NCBI GenBank assembly: GCA_026874595.1
Contig: CM049313.1
Coordinates: 14,753,508-14,817,507 of the forward strand
Direction of reading: 5' to 3'
Source: Sipunculus nudus
Lineage: Eukaryota > Annelida > Sipuncula > Golfingiida > Sipunculidae
DNA: 64,000 nt
Under the pieces are notes generated by a model. It ran no database searches. It was not told the DNA's origin and saw nothing but the letters and a program-made list of their open reading frames with translations. This document shows, piece by piece, positions 13,569 to 27,900 of the stretch; positions within the stretch are counted from its first letter, which is position 1, and every line of letters begins with the position of its first letter. The translations under genes and the position numbers were made by a program.

Positions 13569-16500
13569 AGACCAGAGAATCTTTTCTGAAATGCTGAAAA
13601 CCCATTCTACTGTGACTGACGAGGCTGTTATTGATAATACGTAGGCTGTCAAGCATATATCCATGAAAAAGGAGGACAGAAAGGATGATAATATATGAGA
13701 AAAATGAGGACAGAAGTAGAAATAAAACAATACATGTAATAATATTATTCATGCTCATTCTTGATACAAGAATGTGAAATCAAAAGATTATATTACTGAG
13801 AACATATTCATAAACCTTTATTTTATGCCTAGTTTGAACCTGCAGGTTTGAGGTAACATTATGCTAAAGCACTCATAAAAGTTGACAGAGAACAGCAGAA
13901 GGACCATTTCTCCATAAATCAAAACTGTTTGACAGTGCAATTTATAGCGCAAAATATGAAGCATGAAATATAGGAATCTCCTAGGATAAAAAGGACTAAC
14001 GCAACGAAATTTGGAAAAAAAAGTAGGAAAAGTAGAATCTCTTTACAGCCTGTAAGTCTTAAGGCCGTGGGAATTAACTGCAGATAAGTGCAGAATACTT
14101 TAATTGGTGATACAGGCACAAAATTTGGTATGTGTTTTCTCTTGGGCCTATCTTTTTCATAAAAAATAGGTGGCAACAAAAATATTCAAGATTTCTTTTG
14201 GTTACAAATCATGACTCATTTGTCCAATTTTAATGTTTTTTATCGATTCCAAGGATTTGGGGCATGCTGAATCAAATTGCGATACGAATTAAAGTTCGGA
14301 CGTTCCTGCTTTTACTAGATTTGTAATAATTAAGGTAAATATGTTACGTTTACACCCACCATTTCCATTATACCTTTTATATTTTGCTTGTTGTTTGCTT
14401 AAAATATCATATGTGCTTTGGATATCATTTCTTTGTTAATAAATGCGGCCTGCTATAACCTGAAGCATAGGGCATAGTCAAAAGAAAGCGATTTCCGCTC
14501 TAAACTTTGCCGCTACACGTCCCATTGCCGGCAAAATTTCTTCACAGGTAGATTATGGCCTTGACGCTTTCCCCGTATCAACTCGCCAGTAACGAATCGT
14601 CGCTCTTATTTCTCCCAGTTTCTCGAAACCGCACATTGGGCAGCCATAGATAATTCTAATTCAGAAAAGCGAAAACTAGAAAGCGATTGAAAAATAATCA
14701 GCCATCGAGACATAGTAAATTATTCTAAAAAATTTAAAATCATAACTTCCAAAAAGAGAATGCTCATTTTTAAAACGAAATAAAAAGGCAACACCATCAT
14801 TGATGATCATAACAGCAATGTACTCACATAAACACAGGATTAAAAGTTTAGGGGCCAACATGACATCCGTGTGTGGGTTTTGTTAGGCACGACTCTGTAC
14901 TTTGTATAGTAACCAGCTGCCTTGATGTACTTATCATTGTGCCATGAACTCATGTTATTAAGGAATTTAAGCATATATTTCAATGTGCAAACAATACGAC
15001 AATACGAGCATTAGTGTTTTCATGAAAACCAAATCTGACCATAAAAATCTGAAGTTAATTCATACTCACTCATTATACTATGGCACAACTTCAACACATG
15101 AGGTATGTTTAATATTATCCAGATGAAGGTATGATTGATTAGACTAAATAAAAATTACCGTTATTTCAAGAAATAAAAAAAATAGTTCATCGTCTCGTAG
15201 CTTCTTCGAGTAAACGTAATATATTTGAATCTGCTAAAGTTAATGTGGTCAAAGTACATTGTTCTGTTGTTCCTATGAAACCCGCAACAATAGGCCTTGT
15301 TGATTAATAACTTTTCAAATGAAGTTTGAACCCTGATGCATCATACAGTTGATGGGCGCCAACATTGGTGCAAAGTTAACCTTAGTTATGTTTGTCTGCA
15401 AAAGAAGTATGTGCAAAGTATTAATATGTCGATTTATAAAAGTCACGATGCATCAGCACAATTAAAATTGCCTATTTTTACAAGAGACGACATTTAAATT
15501 CTAATATAAAAAGAAATTTCCTATATTTATTTATAATTGTTAATATAAATGTTCATGTTTTAGGAGGCTTGCGTTGTGACTTCATAAACATGCCTGAAGT
15601 TAATTAATCAAAAAGGAATAAACGGGGCACGTCTCTGTCACTTTTATAAATTAATAATTACCAGGATACTCCCCTTTTTGTTGTGCATGGTAAATAATGC
15701 AGTGTTTCAATCAATTATCGAGACGGTCCATCCATATATCAGCAAGGTTTTCATGGTGCTTTTATAGTCTGTTTCTTCCCCTCATGCCCCTCTATTTGTT
15801 TGAAATTTAACTTTTATAAGTTACATTTCAATGGGAACTCGGTGATGTAGGATAGAAGATTAAAATGTATAATTTTCAACAAGTTAAATAAATACCTACT
15901 TTACACCGTATTTAATCAACATAATTACTTACAATTATGAGAAATTAGTCTATATTTAGAAATATATAAGCTGCTGATTGGATGTTTATTTTAGTAAAGT
16001 TTTTGATTCTGTAAATTATGCAATATTATTTGACAAACTATATAAATACGGAATGAAGGGTACCGCCAAATGGTTTATTAGTTATCTATCAAATCGCAGA
16101 GAATAGGTCTGTTATAAAAATATTTTTCAAGTTGTTATGCTGTACAATGTGGAGTTCTACAAGGCCAAGTACTTTGGTCAATATTATAAATGTTATACAC
16201 TAATGAGTTTCTCATTTACTCTTTTTATCTTTTTAGTATTATTTGCAAATGATAGTAATGTTTTTGTTATTGGAAGAAACCCATCTGATCTAATCGGTCG
16301 AATGAATATTGAACTGAGTAAACTAGTTCAATGGCTGAATGCAAATAAATTAACATTTAATGCAAAGAAAACTCATTTCATATATTTCAGCCTTGACAAA
16401 CGAAGTATTAATGTTAATAAGAGTACTGTGATGAAGAGTGACAATATCTCCAGAGTAGACTCTACACAGTTTTTGGAGTAATGATATATTCACAAATGAA

Positions 16501-17419
16501 GTGGTCCAACACATAAACCACATTGTTACTAAGACCAATTGCTCAGGGGAAAACATTGGCCGATCCTTGATTCGAACCCATGTTGCTGGCGCACAAGTCC
16601 GGCGTACCAACCGCTTCGCTAGCAAAGCAAGCTTCACTAGCGAGACAGTTCGGTCCGCATTTCTGTCACCCTGTAACAACATAAAGACTAACAATTCTAA
16701 AGGTTAAAGAATTAAAGGGAAAACAATGAAGATGTTACACTTTATTATTCTTTTAGCTTTCCATATTTATCCAATTGTATTGAGGTGTGGGGTTCTGCAG
16801 GGTTGTCTGCGCTATTGTCACTATTCAGGCTGCAGAATAGAGTTATACGAATGATCACCTCATCCAAATATAATTCACATACACATGATTTGTTTATGTT
16901 CCTTAGGTTACTTACTTAAGAAAATATCTACAATAATAGTGTTGATTTATGTGTATAAGGTTAATTATAAAATGTTATCTTTGATTATATCTTAATTATT
17001 TTACACAAACGTAGATGTTCATTATTATAGAAAAATAGAAAAATGATTTGTTTCATGTGCCAGAGTGTAAAACTACAGCCTATAGTAGAAGTTTACAATT
17101 GAAAGGGGTTGCAGATATATCATTAATATTTATATTATTAAACATATTGACCCTTGTTCTGCAATATCAACATTTAAACGTCATCTGAAGAATATTTTTC
17201 TTCCGCTTGATATTCATATTAATAATATTTAAATTCATTTTCATGATCAAATGTTTTAATATTTAGTTTTTTTTTCTATATTGCAAAAAGTGTAATTTTA
17301 GTGTTTTTATTGCACAGTGTCTGCACCTTTGAACTACATTATTCAATGTTAATAGTGAGAGGAAATATACTCTGTGAATCAGTTCTTTTTGTCACAGATA
17401 CAATTATTACAATTATTAC

Positions 17420-17491
<72 letters not shown>

Positions 17492-20400
17492 AGTTGTTTC
17501 ATGTAAAATTTATATATTTTTGTGTCAATAAAAATTAATTAAAATTGAAATGTAAACACTCTAAAAAATATAATCATCAAAACAAAAATGACTACTCATG
17601 CAGGGACACTTCTGATCTTCTCGTGCATAGTAATGTGTCGAAAAATACAAATAAATACATTAAGTCTATCTGAAGAGGCAAACAGATATGTAGACTTTTT
17701 TGACAAGTGAAGTAGTTATATATACAAAATGAGTTCGGTCCTCGGACTGGTGGATATGGACAAAATAATTTGACTCATTTTCCATGATACTCATATGAAT
17801 TCTTAGGAAAGACTAAGACAAGATTACTATTCAACGGGCTTACTGAGGACTTGCGGCTTATTTAAAAAAGAAATCAATAATTGTTTTGCAAAAAAGAGGA
17901 GCACGACTTCGGTAGAAGATTTCCTGGTGAACTTAAAAGTGAAAATGTAATGCATCATCGTTTACTCTGGGTAGATCATATATGTATTTGCTTTCGATGC
18001 AAATTGATAATTCCTTATTTATGTGATTTCTTTGTGTGCCTCTCGTGGGACAATCTACACCACTTGTGATAATCCTTCTGATCACATAGTAAGACAAACA
18101 TTTGTCCAAAACATCTTGTCTGTCCAAATATCAGACCCAAAAATACCCACTTATAGATTCCTCACTGTGGCTTTCGCTTTGATGCTAATGATGTAGATGA
18201 GCAAGGTTTCTGTTAGCCTTTTTGCCCAGTCATGTACCCATAATTTCACAACTATAACAACTAAAACGTGCGTAATTAGGTATTTTGGAAATAATAACCT
18301 ATTTCATGTAATTTTACTGTTAACAGTTTTAACAAAATTAATGAAACTATTCTATATGCAGAGAAGATTGATGACGTCTTAAGATACATGACATACAAGA
18401 GCGGCACCCATAACTAGGGGATCATAAATGAAATGCTGCCGACCCTTGTTTAAAATGAGGTGTGTGTTCTCCTCGTGCACGTGTTTTACCGTTAGATCAC
18501 ATATAACGTCGTGACAGTATTTCTGAAGGTCAAATAATGGTTATTCTAACAGATAAGTCAACTCAGCATAACATTTACATCCTAAGCAGGTATAATACAA
18601 TTTTATGATGGTGCCGTCTTATTCTTATGCGAATCTTGAAAAAAAGTTCGCATGTTTTTGGAACCATCAATGAGACTCTATGTGGGAAATAAGAAAAATA
18701 AGGACAGACCATCAGTAATGAAGCCAGTAAAACCGGTTCATGCTGATGGAATCACAATATAAGCTACATGTCGGAGCAAGAATATAGGGACGGACCAGTC
18801 TTAGACAGATCATGCATACTCAACTTTTACACAGGGTGATTTAGCAAGTAATCGCAAAGGAAAAGGTGTTCAGGGGTAGTGGATCAGATTATAAATGGAA
18901 ACACAATCACGAACCTATATTTTAACAAGTATAAGATATATATTACGAGAGCGTGTTTGATTATATAAAAATTAGGGTTGCATATTAAACAAGGTTATTA
19001 TATATAATGTTTGTATTGATCATCAAATGTTGGTACATTGTGATCACAGGGTATTTTTTACACGTTGATGTCAAGGACATCATGAATAATGTTTGGGCTA
19101 AGAAGAAGGACATGTTTGGTTAATCATGATAATATCATATCTAACACACAGAGAATTAATCGAAGTGATGACCAAGATACATTTTTTAGTGGTCTGCTAA
19201 AATATATATAAATATAAACTGGTTCCGTCTATGTAGGCCCTTCTTTTTGAGAACAAGAACGTCTTGTTTGTCCCAAACGTTTGAATATACTTTTAGTATA
19301 ACATTAACAAAGCGGGACTTTCGATTAGCCCTTCAAAATACTTGAGTGATTAATACTGAACTGAAAAATTATATTTATTAAATATACAATCCATATATTT
19401 GATTATATAACTATCTCTTCTATATTATAGAATAATTATACATAGATTCACATGATTGAATAATAATGAATGCATTTCTATTAAAACGCCTTAAGAACAA
19501 GATAGCTAAACCACACCATTAACACCCCCCCCCCACCGGCAAAATAAAAGACAAGCGCTACGGCTATTGAACCCATTCGGGGCTTGACATGTTTTATTTC
19601 CATTGAATTATGTGGATTCTCTGGAGATGCATTTGTAACACCAGTTTGGTTACTGTGTGCCTGGGTTAATTTGGAAGTGTACGATTAGGCATTAAGTATG
19701 ATGTGGTAATCTTTTCTTAGACTCGTGCGTTTTGAATTGCGGTTGTTCGAAGGACAACTGAGGAATACAAATGAGAGAGTGAACAAGGGAGTATATCAGA
19801 TTAAGTGTGGTCAATTCAGATCCACGAACTCAGTGCTATTAGACTAACTACAACAACTAGTATTCGTACGGCAACATAAAGAGTACCACCGATTTCTTCA
19901 AGAGCACTACCGATTACTCGTAGGAATGCGAACCGGTTGCATTCCACTCGCGACTGTTTAGGAGTAATTACGACTACTTTAGACAACCTACGACTTCTTG
20001 CGACTTGTTAGGACTTGTCGTATGACCTTTCAAAGACTACTTACGAATTTCAGGTCGCAAGTGTTCGTTACCTGTCGTTAACCGGTCATAGGTGCATGTG
20101 TGACTGAGGTCTTAGGTAGACACAGGCTCCACATTGCATCTGATGCACTTTACGACCGGCATTCGTTACCAATTACCAGCAAGTTCAGTTTAGTTGATGG
20201 TCTTCAATACCCTACCTGGACTACCACCAATGACGGGCGCCCGTTGTCTATGGGTAGAGCATAGGGCCCATAGACCGAAAAATAGTGAGTTCGAATCTCA
20301 GCCGAGGCGGAGAGATTTTACACCAAGGTATGCGCTCTGCTGACTTTATGTGAGTTTTGTCACTCTCGACCATGTGCGCTTACGGGTTTTCCTCGGAGTT

Positions 20401-21892
20401 TTAGCCCAGCAATGGGGGATGACTTTCACCCAGGACCTGCAGAAGTGGTAAACTATGCCTGGAAGACACCAGGATTATTACGTGTAAGCTGCTGCCACGT
20501 AAGGCGAAACCGGAATTGAATTCTGCAGATGTACCTAGTACTTAGGGCAAAAAACATAAAAAATATGGTTCTCAGGCACCGCCCGCATCAATTTTAAACC
20601 CCCGCATCAAAAATTTTTATTTTGATTTTCAATAGAAACTTACCAATTTTGTGCTGCAACCGCTCGGACATTTCTTTCAAGGAGATAAAATCATACAATT
20701 CTTTGTTTATGTAGGGCTTTTACTTGTTTAGCAAACTAAATATGTTATTTTCATGCTTTTCCCTAATCATTTGCCATTTATATCGAAACATACCAAAAAA
20801 TTAAAAATAAAAAAACCGCCCGCCCGCATTGATTTCTGAAAAAAAAGTGCTTGAGAACCATACCTTTTTTTATTTTGGCCTTAGTTAAGCAAACTTTAAA
20901 GATTGAGTCGGTTACATCCACCAAAAATCATCTGTTGAAAATGTGTTATAAAAAGTAACAGAATTTGTTACTTTGTTACTCAGAGACTTTCTGTCTTTTT
21001 ATGTGGGAAAATGCATCACTGCTCGAAGCTTTTTATGGTCCATCATATTGTTATCGAATACATGCTAACAGTGACATCGAAGCACATTTGAAGTATAAAG
21101 AAACTGAAAATATACCTTAAGACAGGACATTTGAGTTATTGCCTCCGCCAGGAGGGTGTGAGTTCATCTCAGCTCAAATGTATGTGTTTATTTGCATTAC
21201 AGCTCGTGCAATCCTGAAGGAATCTTATGAAATATTTATGGTATTTTGGGAACTGACCAATGAAAAAAGGTTAGATTAAGGTGTGGATCCGGAGCAGGAT
21301 CCGGTTTCAGGAGCGCCGTCAAGGAATATTTACAAATGTGTATTCACTAATGCACGAATGAACCTGTAATTTATAGGCTAATTAGTCTAATGCACACACG
21401 ATTTTTGGGCATCCCACAATTTGCATTCCTAAGAATTTGCATTCCTTCTTATTGATTTTATGTATATTAAATATTTAAAAAATATGCCTTTTAATTTATT
21501 TTGAATATTTGAAAACAAGTAATTATTTCAGTGAAGCACTTTATGCCAGCATTAAAAAAAATACCTTTTAGTACAAGATGTCTGTCTTAAATGGTTTCAG
21601 TATGATGTATAGGGTACTTGGTTTTATATATATATATACATCCGGTTTAAAGTGCTTTATGGCCTTCAGGCAAGACCAGTGCGATATAACACTGAACTAA
21701 AAAAACACTGTACATTCAATACGGACTCTTTCACGGGATGCGACCCGATCATGCATAACGTGAATTCACCTGATGATCGGATCGCATCCCGTGAAACAGT
21801 CTGTTGTGAATTTACAGTGTTGTTTTTCTTCAGCGTTTTATATCTTTATATATATATTTTCTTCAGAGTTATATATATATATATATATTTAT

Positions 21893-21928
<36 letters not shown>

Positions 21929-24900
21929 CAAAGCATGCATTTGTTGTTCAGCGCCTTAGAATTTGTTAACACAATAGGATCACCTTTATACCAATTTATG
22001 AATGTAAAGTAAATGTAAAATACCGTACGATGGAAATTTAACAGGTAATTTTTTAAAGTAGCCATTTTCTAAATTTATGCATATCATATGATTCCAATCT
22101 TCAACAGATCGAGCGTATTTTGAAAAGTATATATTTTAAAATTTAATAGTTTAAACACAACAAAATAAGAGGTGAGACCTTACACCTTCACACTAAGGGT
22201 ATGAAATGGCGCAGTGGCACACTAGGCAGACCTTATAAAATATAGGAAAAGGTCTTAATATCTGTCTACAGTTTAAGGGAGTTATTGTCATTTTTGTTGG
22301 AGGAATAGTTGAAAAAAATCTATGCACGGTTCGTAAGATCGTTCTACAAGTTATTTTACCGACAATCGACACATTTGTAGCCCGTTTACTAGCTGAGTTT
22401 TCTGACATTTATCTGTGCAATTCATAATCAACTGATTTTCAGTAGAGCCATTGTCCGGTTATGTTACACTTTCATTTTAAGATCATGTAGATTGAGTAAT
22501 ACTGAAGAACTGCCCTGTGGAAGAGATGCACGACCATGGAATATAACCTTCCCATTTAGCCTGCAAGGCGCTCACCTTGAGCATGCACCAACCGTGAAAA
22601 ATCTCGCTGAGATAATTTTCAGCACGATCTTCTGGCTTTGAGTCGTAGCTGTGTTCTACCACCCAGAAGACAATGCAAGTTAACATCAACATATTAATAT
22701 CATAAATAATTTAAAAGTCAACTTACATAATTATTTTCGGCAGCGGTAGCTCCCGGGGATAATGGGGCCGTAATCGCTGGACGAGTGTCGGTTGTTTCCT
22801 CTTGAGTTGTTTCCCGTGTTGTAGTACTCACTTCAAGCGTATAATTTGTTGGATGGTACGTCGAACCCCTGGTTGTATCATTTTCTGGGGAACTGGATGA
22901 TTCATTTTTCGGGGCATTTGCGGCAGTGGTTGCAGCATTTCTGGTGGCGTTTTCAGTGGAATTTGTCGACATCTTCATAGAAAAAAAATTACTTTTTACA
23001 AGAGTGTCGCTATAATAAAAGTAAATTTTTTATATAACGCAATTCATTCGAATGAATTGAGTAATAGCATACATAACAATTTGATAACAGAAATCAAAAG
23101 CCAGTTAATTTCATTATATTAATACCGTAAGTTATTTAAAGGTCGACTTACATAATTATTTTCGACAGCGGTAGTTCCCGGGGCTGATGGGGCAGTAATC
23201 GCTTGAGGAGTGTCGGTTTTTTCCTCTACAGTTGTTTCCCTTGTTGCAGTACTCACTTCAGGCCCATAATTTGTTGGATGGTAGGCCGGTCCATTGGTTG
23301 TAGCTTCATCGTCGGTTATTGGCGACGTCTTCATAGTAAATAAATTAGCTGTCTACAAACGTGCCATGATTTTAAAAAAACTTCATGATATTTTTATATA
23401 TCAGAATGACTTCTAATAATTTATATATAAATGCGTACATTACCATAAGATAAAAGGGCTTCTGCCTACACACCAAAATACTTGCCATACGTCGAGTATT
23501 CATGTTTATCTTCCCGTGTACTTTCAAAACAGTATGTTTCTTTACCTGTTTACAGTACCTGTGGGCAGCCAATGACTTAAAGGGGCTTATTTCCATATCT
23601 GACGCCTATTAACTAAAGAGAATCCCTTGAACCTTTCAGAAAATAGCCCAAGAAACACCGATCCCACGCAGGCTGTTAGTATGTTTATATCAATGTGTTT
23701 GTAACATTTGGCAGTCTAGCAACACACATTCAACAAGGACATCTGGCGGCAAAGTATTGTGAAGGGCGTTCTGTCGGCAAATAGTGAATTTTTAGTTTTC
23801 GCACATATGCAGCTGGCCATTACAGTTTTTCATCTGTTTGTCAACAACTGGCGCATGAAAACGTATTTAGTGAATAGTATAGTATTTGCGTAGTTGAAAA
23901 AGATCATACATCCGTCACAGAGGCAATATAATTTTTTTTTTCTTAATAGGAATAACCTACATCTCATCGGAAATCATATAAAATCTATGGTAAATGTAGG
24001 TAAGTAGCTGACTTTAATAATACAACCCACAATTATTTAAAAGATGTGAGTATTGTGCTTTATGGGCAGTAATACGAGATTTTTAGAATAGCGAATGAGC
24101 GAGGGAGTGAATCCACCTACCTAGGTCTAGAAACTTTTCAAAAATTTAGGCTGTCATGTTACAAAATGTAATATTTATAAAAGCATCATGATGCAAAATC
24201 CGGGTTTTTTTAACACTTTGCGCTTATTTTTTTCTATATCCAAGAGGGTAAGGTCGAAACAGGGGGAAGCGCCCACTCCCCCCAATCCGCAAGACATCGC
24301 AACATGAATAGGCGTGTTTTACAACCGCTTTTGCCTAGTTACGCACAGATAAATTGTAAATTAGATTTGCAGCCTTGATGTATATTTACCAAATGGGTGA
24401 CTGAAAGGAATAGCTTAGAAATTTATATATCAAGTGGCCTATTAATACAGTTTTAAATAATGAAGTTTATATTTGATATTATGTTTACGTATTTAATTGA
24501 CAAAACCTAATCTCTAGATATACACAGAGCGGACCCAAACGGACCGGCCTACTCAGTACCGATTTGAAATATGATAAAAAATAAAAATGGCTAGGTTCCC
24601 TAAAGACTAAGTGCCGCAAATTCGGATTCAAGTCTGTCATGTCCGATCTTGTCTCGCCCGCTCTGCGTGTGCCCTGCTTGATTAAATTTAGGTAACAATA
24701 ATGGATAGTGCGAAACATTGAGATGACAGATTAAAACATACACCATGTTCCAATATATCATCAGTGTTGAAATAGTTGGCATTTTTAACTGTTTATTGGT
24801 GGTATAGGTGTTAAAATGTCAATCAGTATGTAATAATAATTAGAAAAAAATGCTTCATCCATTGTTAATAAGGGGGTCTGAGACAGGTAGGATGGAATGG

Positions 24901-27900
24901 AGAAAAGATTTTATTTTTGTTTAAACGTTTGAATTTACAGTGCTCTAATGAAGATTATAATCGTAATAAAAATATGAAAAAGAAACGTAGGAAAGATTGG
25001 GAGTCCAGATTAAAAATAAGCTCTGCAAAGTTAGCTCCTTTTAGTCTCAAGTGATCGACTGTAAACAGGGATCATGTGACTGATCACATGATACTAACCC
25101 AACCTACATGGGGAATGTGTTTGTTTTAAAAATATCCTTTTTAAATGTTGTTACAAAAAAAATAAGCAAAATAATATGTATCTTCCAAATGTTAGCAAGT
25201 TTAATATACACAGCTGCGTAAACATTTACTAATAAAAGGACTTACTGTTGTCGTGCCATTTTGTTCTGGAGCAGCTCTTTTTTTCCGGATGTGAACTTCC
25301 GGAATTCCATCATCTTCTTTATCATCAACACCAGCCCCTCCATGATACAATGTATCATAGTAACTTTCTTCATCCTCAACAAAGTTACCTGAACCGACAG
25401 CAATCTCCTCATATGTTTCTTCAAATGAATTCCAGAATACTTCACGCTTTCTCCGCCTGGCCTTCGGTGCAGTCCGGGTACTGGACAAATCGTCAGCGCC
25501 CGAGTTGTCTGCAGAGCCGGAGTATAACTGAGATTTCAATGTTTTTTCGAAGTTAATAATGGCCGCGTCGAGATCTTCATCCCTGGCTGCTTTGCTACGG
25601 CGGAACTGGTTGACATTACAGATGGTCACAGCTGGAAAGTCCAGTTCCTCTACATGCACCTGTAATAGAAAATGATATAATGGTATTCGGAAAAAAAATA
25701 CCTGAGTATTCAGTCAAGGGGCAAGAATGCTATATCGGGTATTTATACTGAGAATATGACGTTATGACCACAGGTTTAAAGAGACTTTCGTGTATAGAAG
25801 TTATGAGTCTGTTGTCATTTTATAACCAGCTGCTCATTGTAAGCTGTCTTTCCAATTATAGTTAGATTCCCCTACATGTATATAATATACATTTCATTAC
25901 ATTTCATGACACACTACATACAAAATTTTAGATTATTAGAGAAATCCAGAGGAAATAAATTATAATAATGATATGTAAATAAATATCAGGAAATGGCTTT
26001 TTTGGGCGTTCAATCTAAAATGGTAATGGATAATCTGGAATTGGTTCCAAATTATCCTCGGGTAATCTGAAAGTGCTACAAAGCATCCTGAAGCTTAAGA
26101 TAATAATAAAGATTTATCTGCATCCATACAATTACCTTGCTAGTTCACAAAGATTTTATTTGCAGGGAGTGTGCGGAAAAGGAGAGAGAGAGCTAGTGAG
26201 AAAGAGGTGAATAAGGCTGGGTCTTTAGGCAGTTGCGCCTTTCAATTTCACCGATCCGTTCTAAGATTATTTTTTTCTACTTTTGATCATGGCAAATCCT
26301 TCCACAAAACTTCATAAAAAATTACTGGGAACTTCGAAATATTTGGTTCGGAAAAGCACCCCCCCTCCCCCCTCCCCCCCCCCCCCCCACACACATAAAC
26401 AAACCCGAATGATCACTTAACCTCTTGCCACCTTCAATGGTAATTTGGAAATTACGATTGAACGAAGGAATCACGTGACTGATAACAATTATAATTAATT
26501 AAAATGTAATTATGATTGATTTTACAACTGTATGAATTTTTTACACTGATCTCTTTTTTTTTTTTTGGTCAAACCAATGTTTAGACGTCATAAATATTAG
26601 TGCATTCGAAATGTATCGATCACATTACAATTACTATGAGAGATTAAATTTATCAGTAACCTTTAGACCTTATAAAAAAGACAATAGGTCATAACAATTG
26701 AAATAACTATTGAAATTTTTATCTGAGATGACTTTCAGTGATGCTGAACTGTAGCGATCAACTTTTGTCCGCCGTCCTCCCTCGGCCGTCCGGTTGATCA
26801 TCAGCACGGGACAAATCATTACCGCTCGAACTTCTAAATGAACATCCAGAGAGGTCAATGAAAATCTCCTTGGAAACCTGATAATTAGGTCTCTTTGACC
26901 TATATCCTCGTGCCCTAAGATCAATTAACATTTGATACAAAACCTCCAGTATCTCGATAATTTATGGAAAAATATGTCATGATTTTTGTTTAACTAATTG
27001 ATAGCTGCATAAGACTGACGGCGGCGAGATATTAGGAAATATTTTACATGGTTTGACATGTTCATAGATACGGGTGTCTATTCAGATTGGGATCAAGACC
27101 TTTTTAGGAGAATGCCATTGAACTTGAAAATATCTTGTTGAAAAACAAACGAAAGAATTATTGAAGAAAATGACACGTGAGTCTGGTATCACCATATTTT
27201 AAACTTTTCTCGTTCCATGCCTCATTGCCACTTGACAGTAATGTGCGCATTGTAGGTCAAATCTAAAGGTCAGATTTCTTTTATTTATTTACATGCATTG
27301 ATATGGATTATAGAATGAAGTCTATTCAAATTTGGATCACGACTTTATCATGAGAAAAACAAACAAAAGCATTTATTTCTTTAGATGGATATATTTTTAA
27401 AATAAATCAATAAGATATATGCTAGATGGTAAGTTTTGCCAGAGTTCGTGATTCACTGATCTTGACCTTTGTGTTCAATGTCAAATCTGGGGGAAACTTA
27501 TGTTTTTTGTAAACTCCAATACTTTTTTTACCCTACAGATTTCATACATGTTTAAAGACTGGTAACCGCGAGCATTGTGTTCAAGGTAAAATCTGTGAAT
27601 ATAAAGGATTTTTCTTAACACCATCACTTTTTCAATAACTGCAATAAAATCATTTTTGTGATTTTCTCCCGACAAGGCGGAGACATCCACTCATTAGAAT
27701 AGATATTTCTAGTTTTTGATTGATTTTGGTAGGATAACACTAAACCTACGTAATCAGTTCCCATGGGGCTAAGTGGCAGCGGTGGAAAAGGCCTGATAAG
27801 ACCACCGTTTAATTGTTGGTGCCATGGTGGAGGTATGCGGTCTACTGAGAGCCATTTTGGTTCATCGATGCGGTTAATCTAACAATAAGTAGTTGTAAGA

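Larger units (their letters stand above)
12941..22726 (-). other. Channel intron 4
   Basis: A 9.8 kb intron. It holds the LINE with nested SINE, the SINE at 20.2 kb, the foldback element, microsatellites and the degraded SINE close to its 5' end. No other exon that keeps the frame was found between exons 4 and 5. The parts 13.6-15.9, 17.5-18.2 and 18.7-19.8 kb show nothing else recognisable. Confidence 0.7.

Noticed and set aside
13482-13730. Arg-Glu repeat protein
   Set aside because: It is translation of a CT microsatellite; a similar frame at 42243-42476 has the same cause.
16563-16640. Functional tRNA gene
   Set aside because: Box A and B are present but the acceptor and anticodon stems do not pair well, and it is inserted in a LINE, so SINE fits better.
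17301-17531. Open frame rich in Ile/Tyr
   Set aside because: It is translation of the ATT/AT microsatellite. The same applies to frames at 32605, 35154, 45338 and 21773.
22576-22655. Candidate extra channel exon (80 nt, reading [19 protein letters not shown] in one frame)
   Set aside because: It does not fit phase: exon 4 ends in phase 0 and exon 5 starts in phase 0, and 80 nt breaks this in any frame with canonical borders. It also aligns with a SINE at 55.3 kb.
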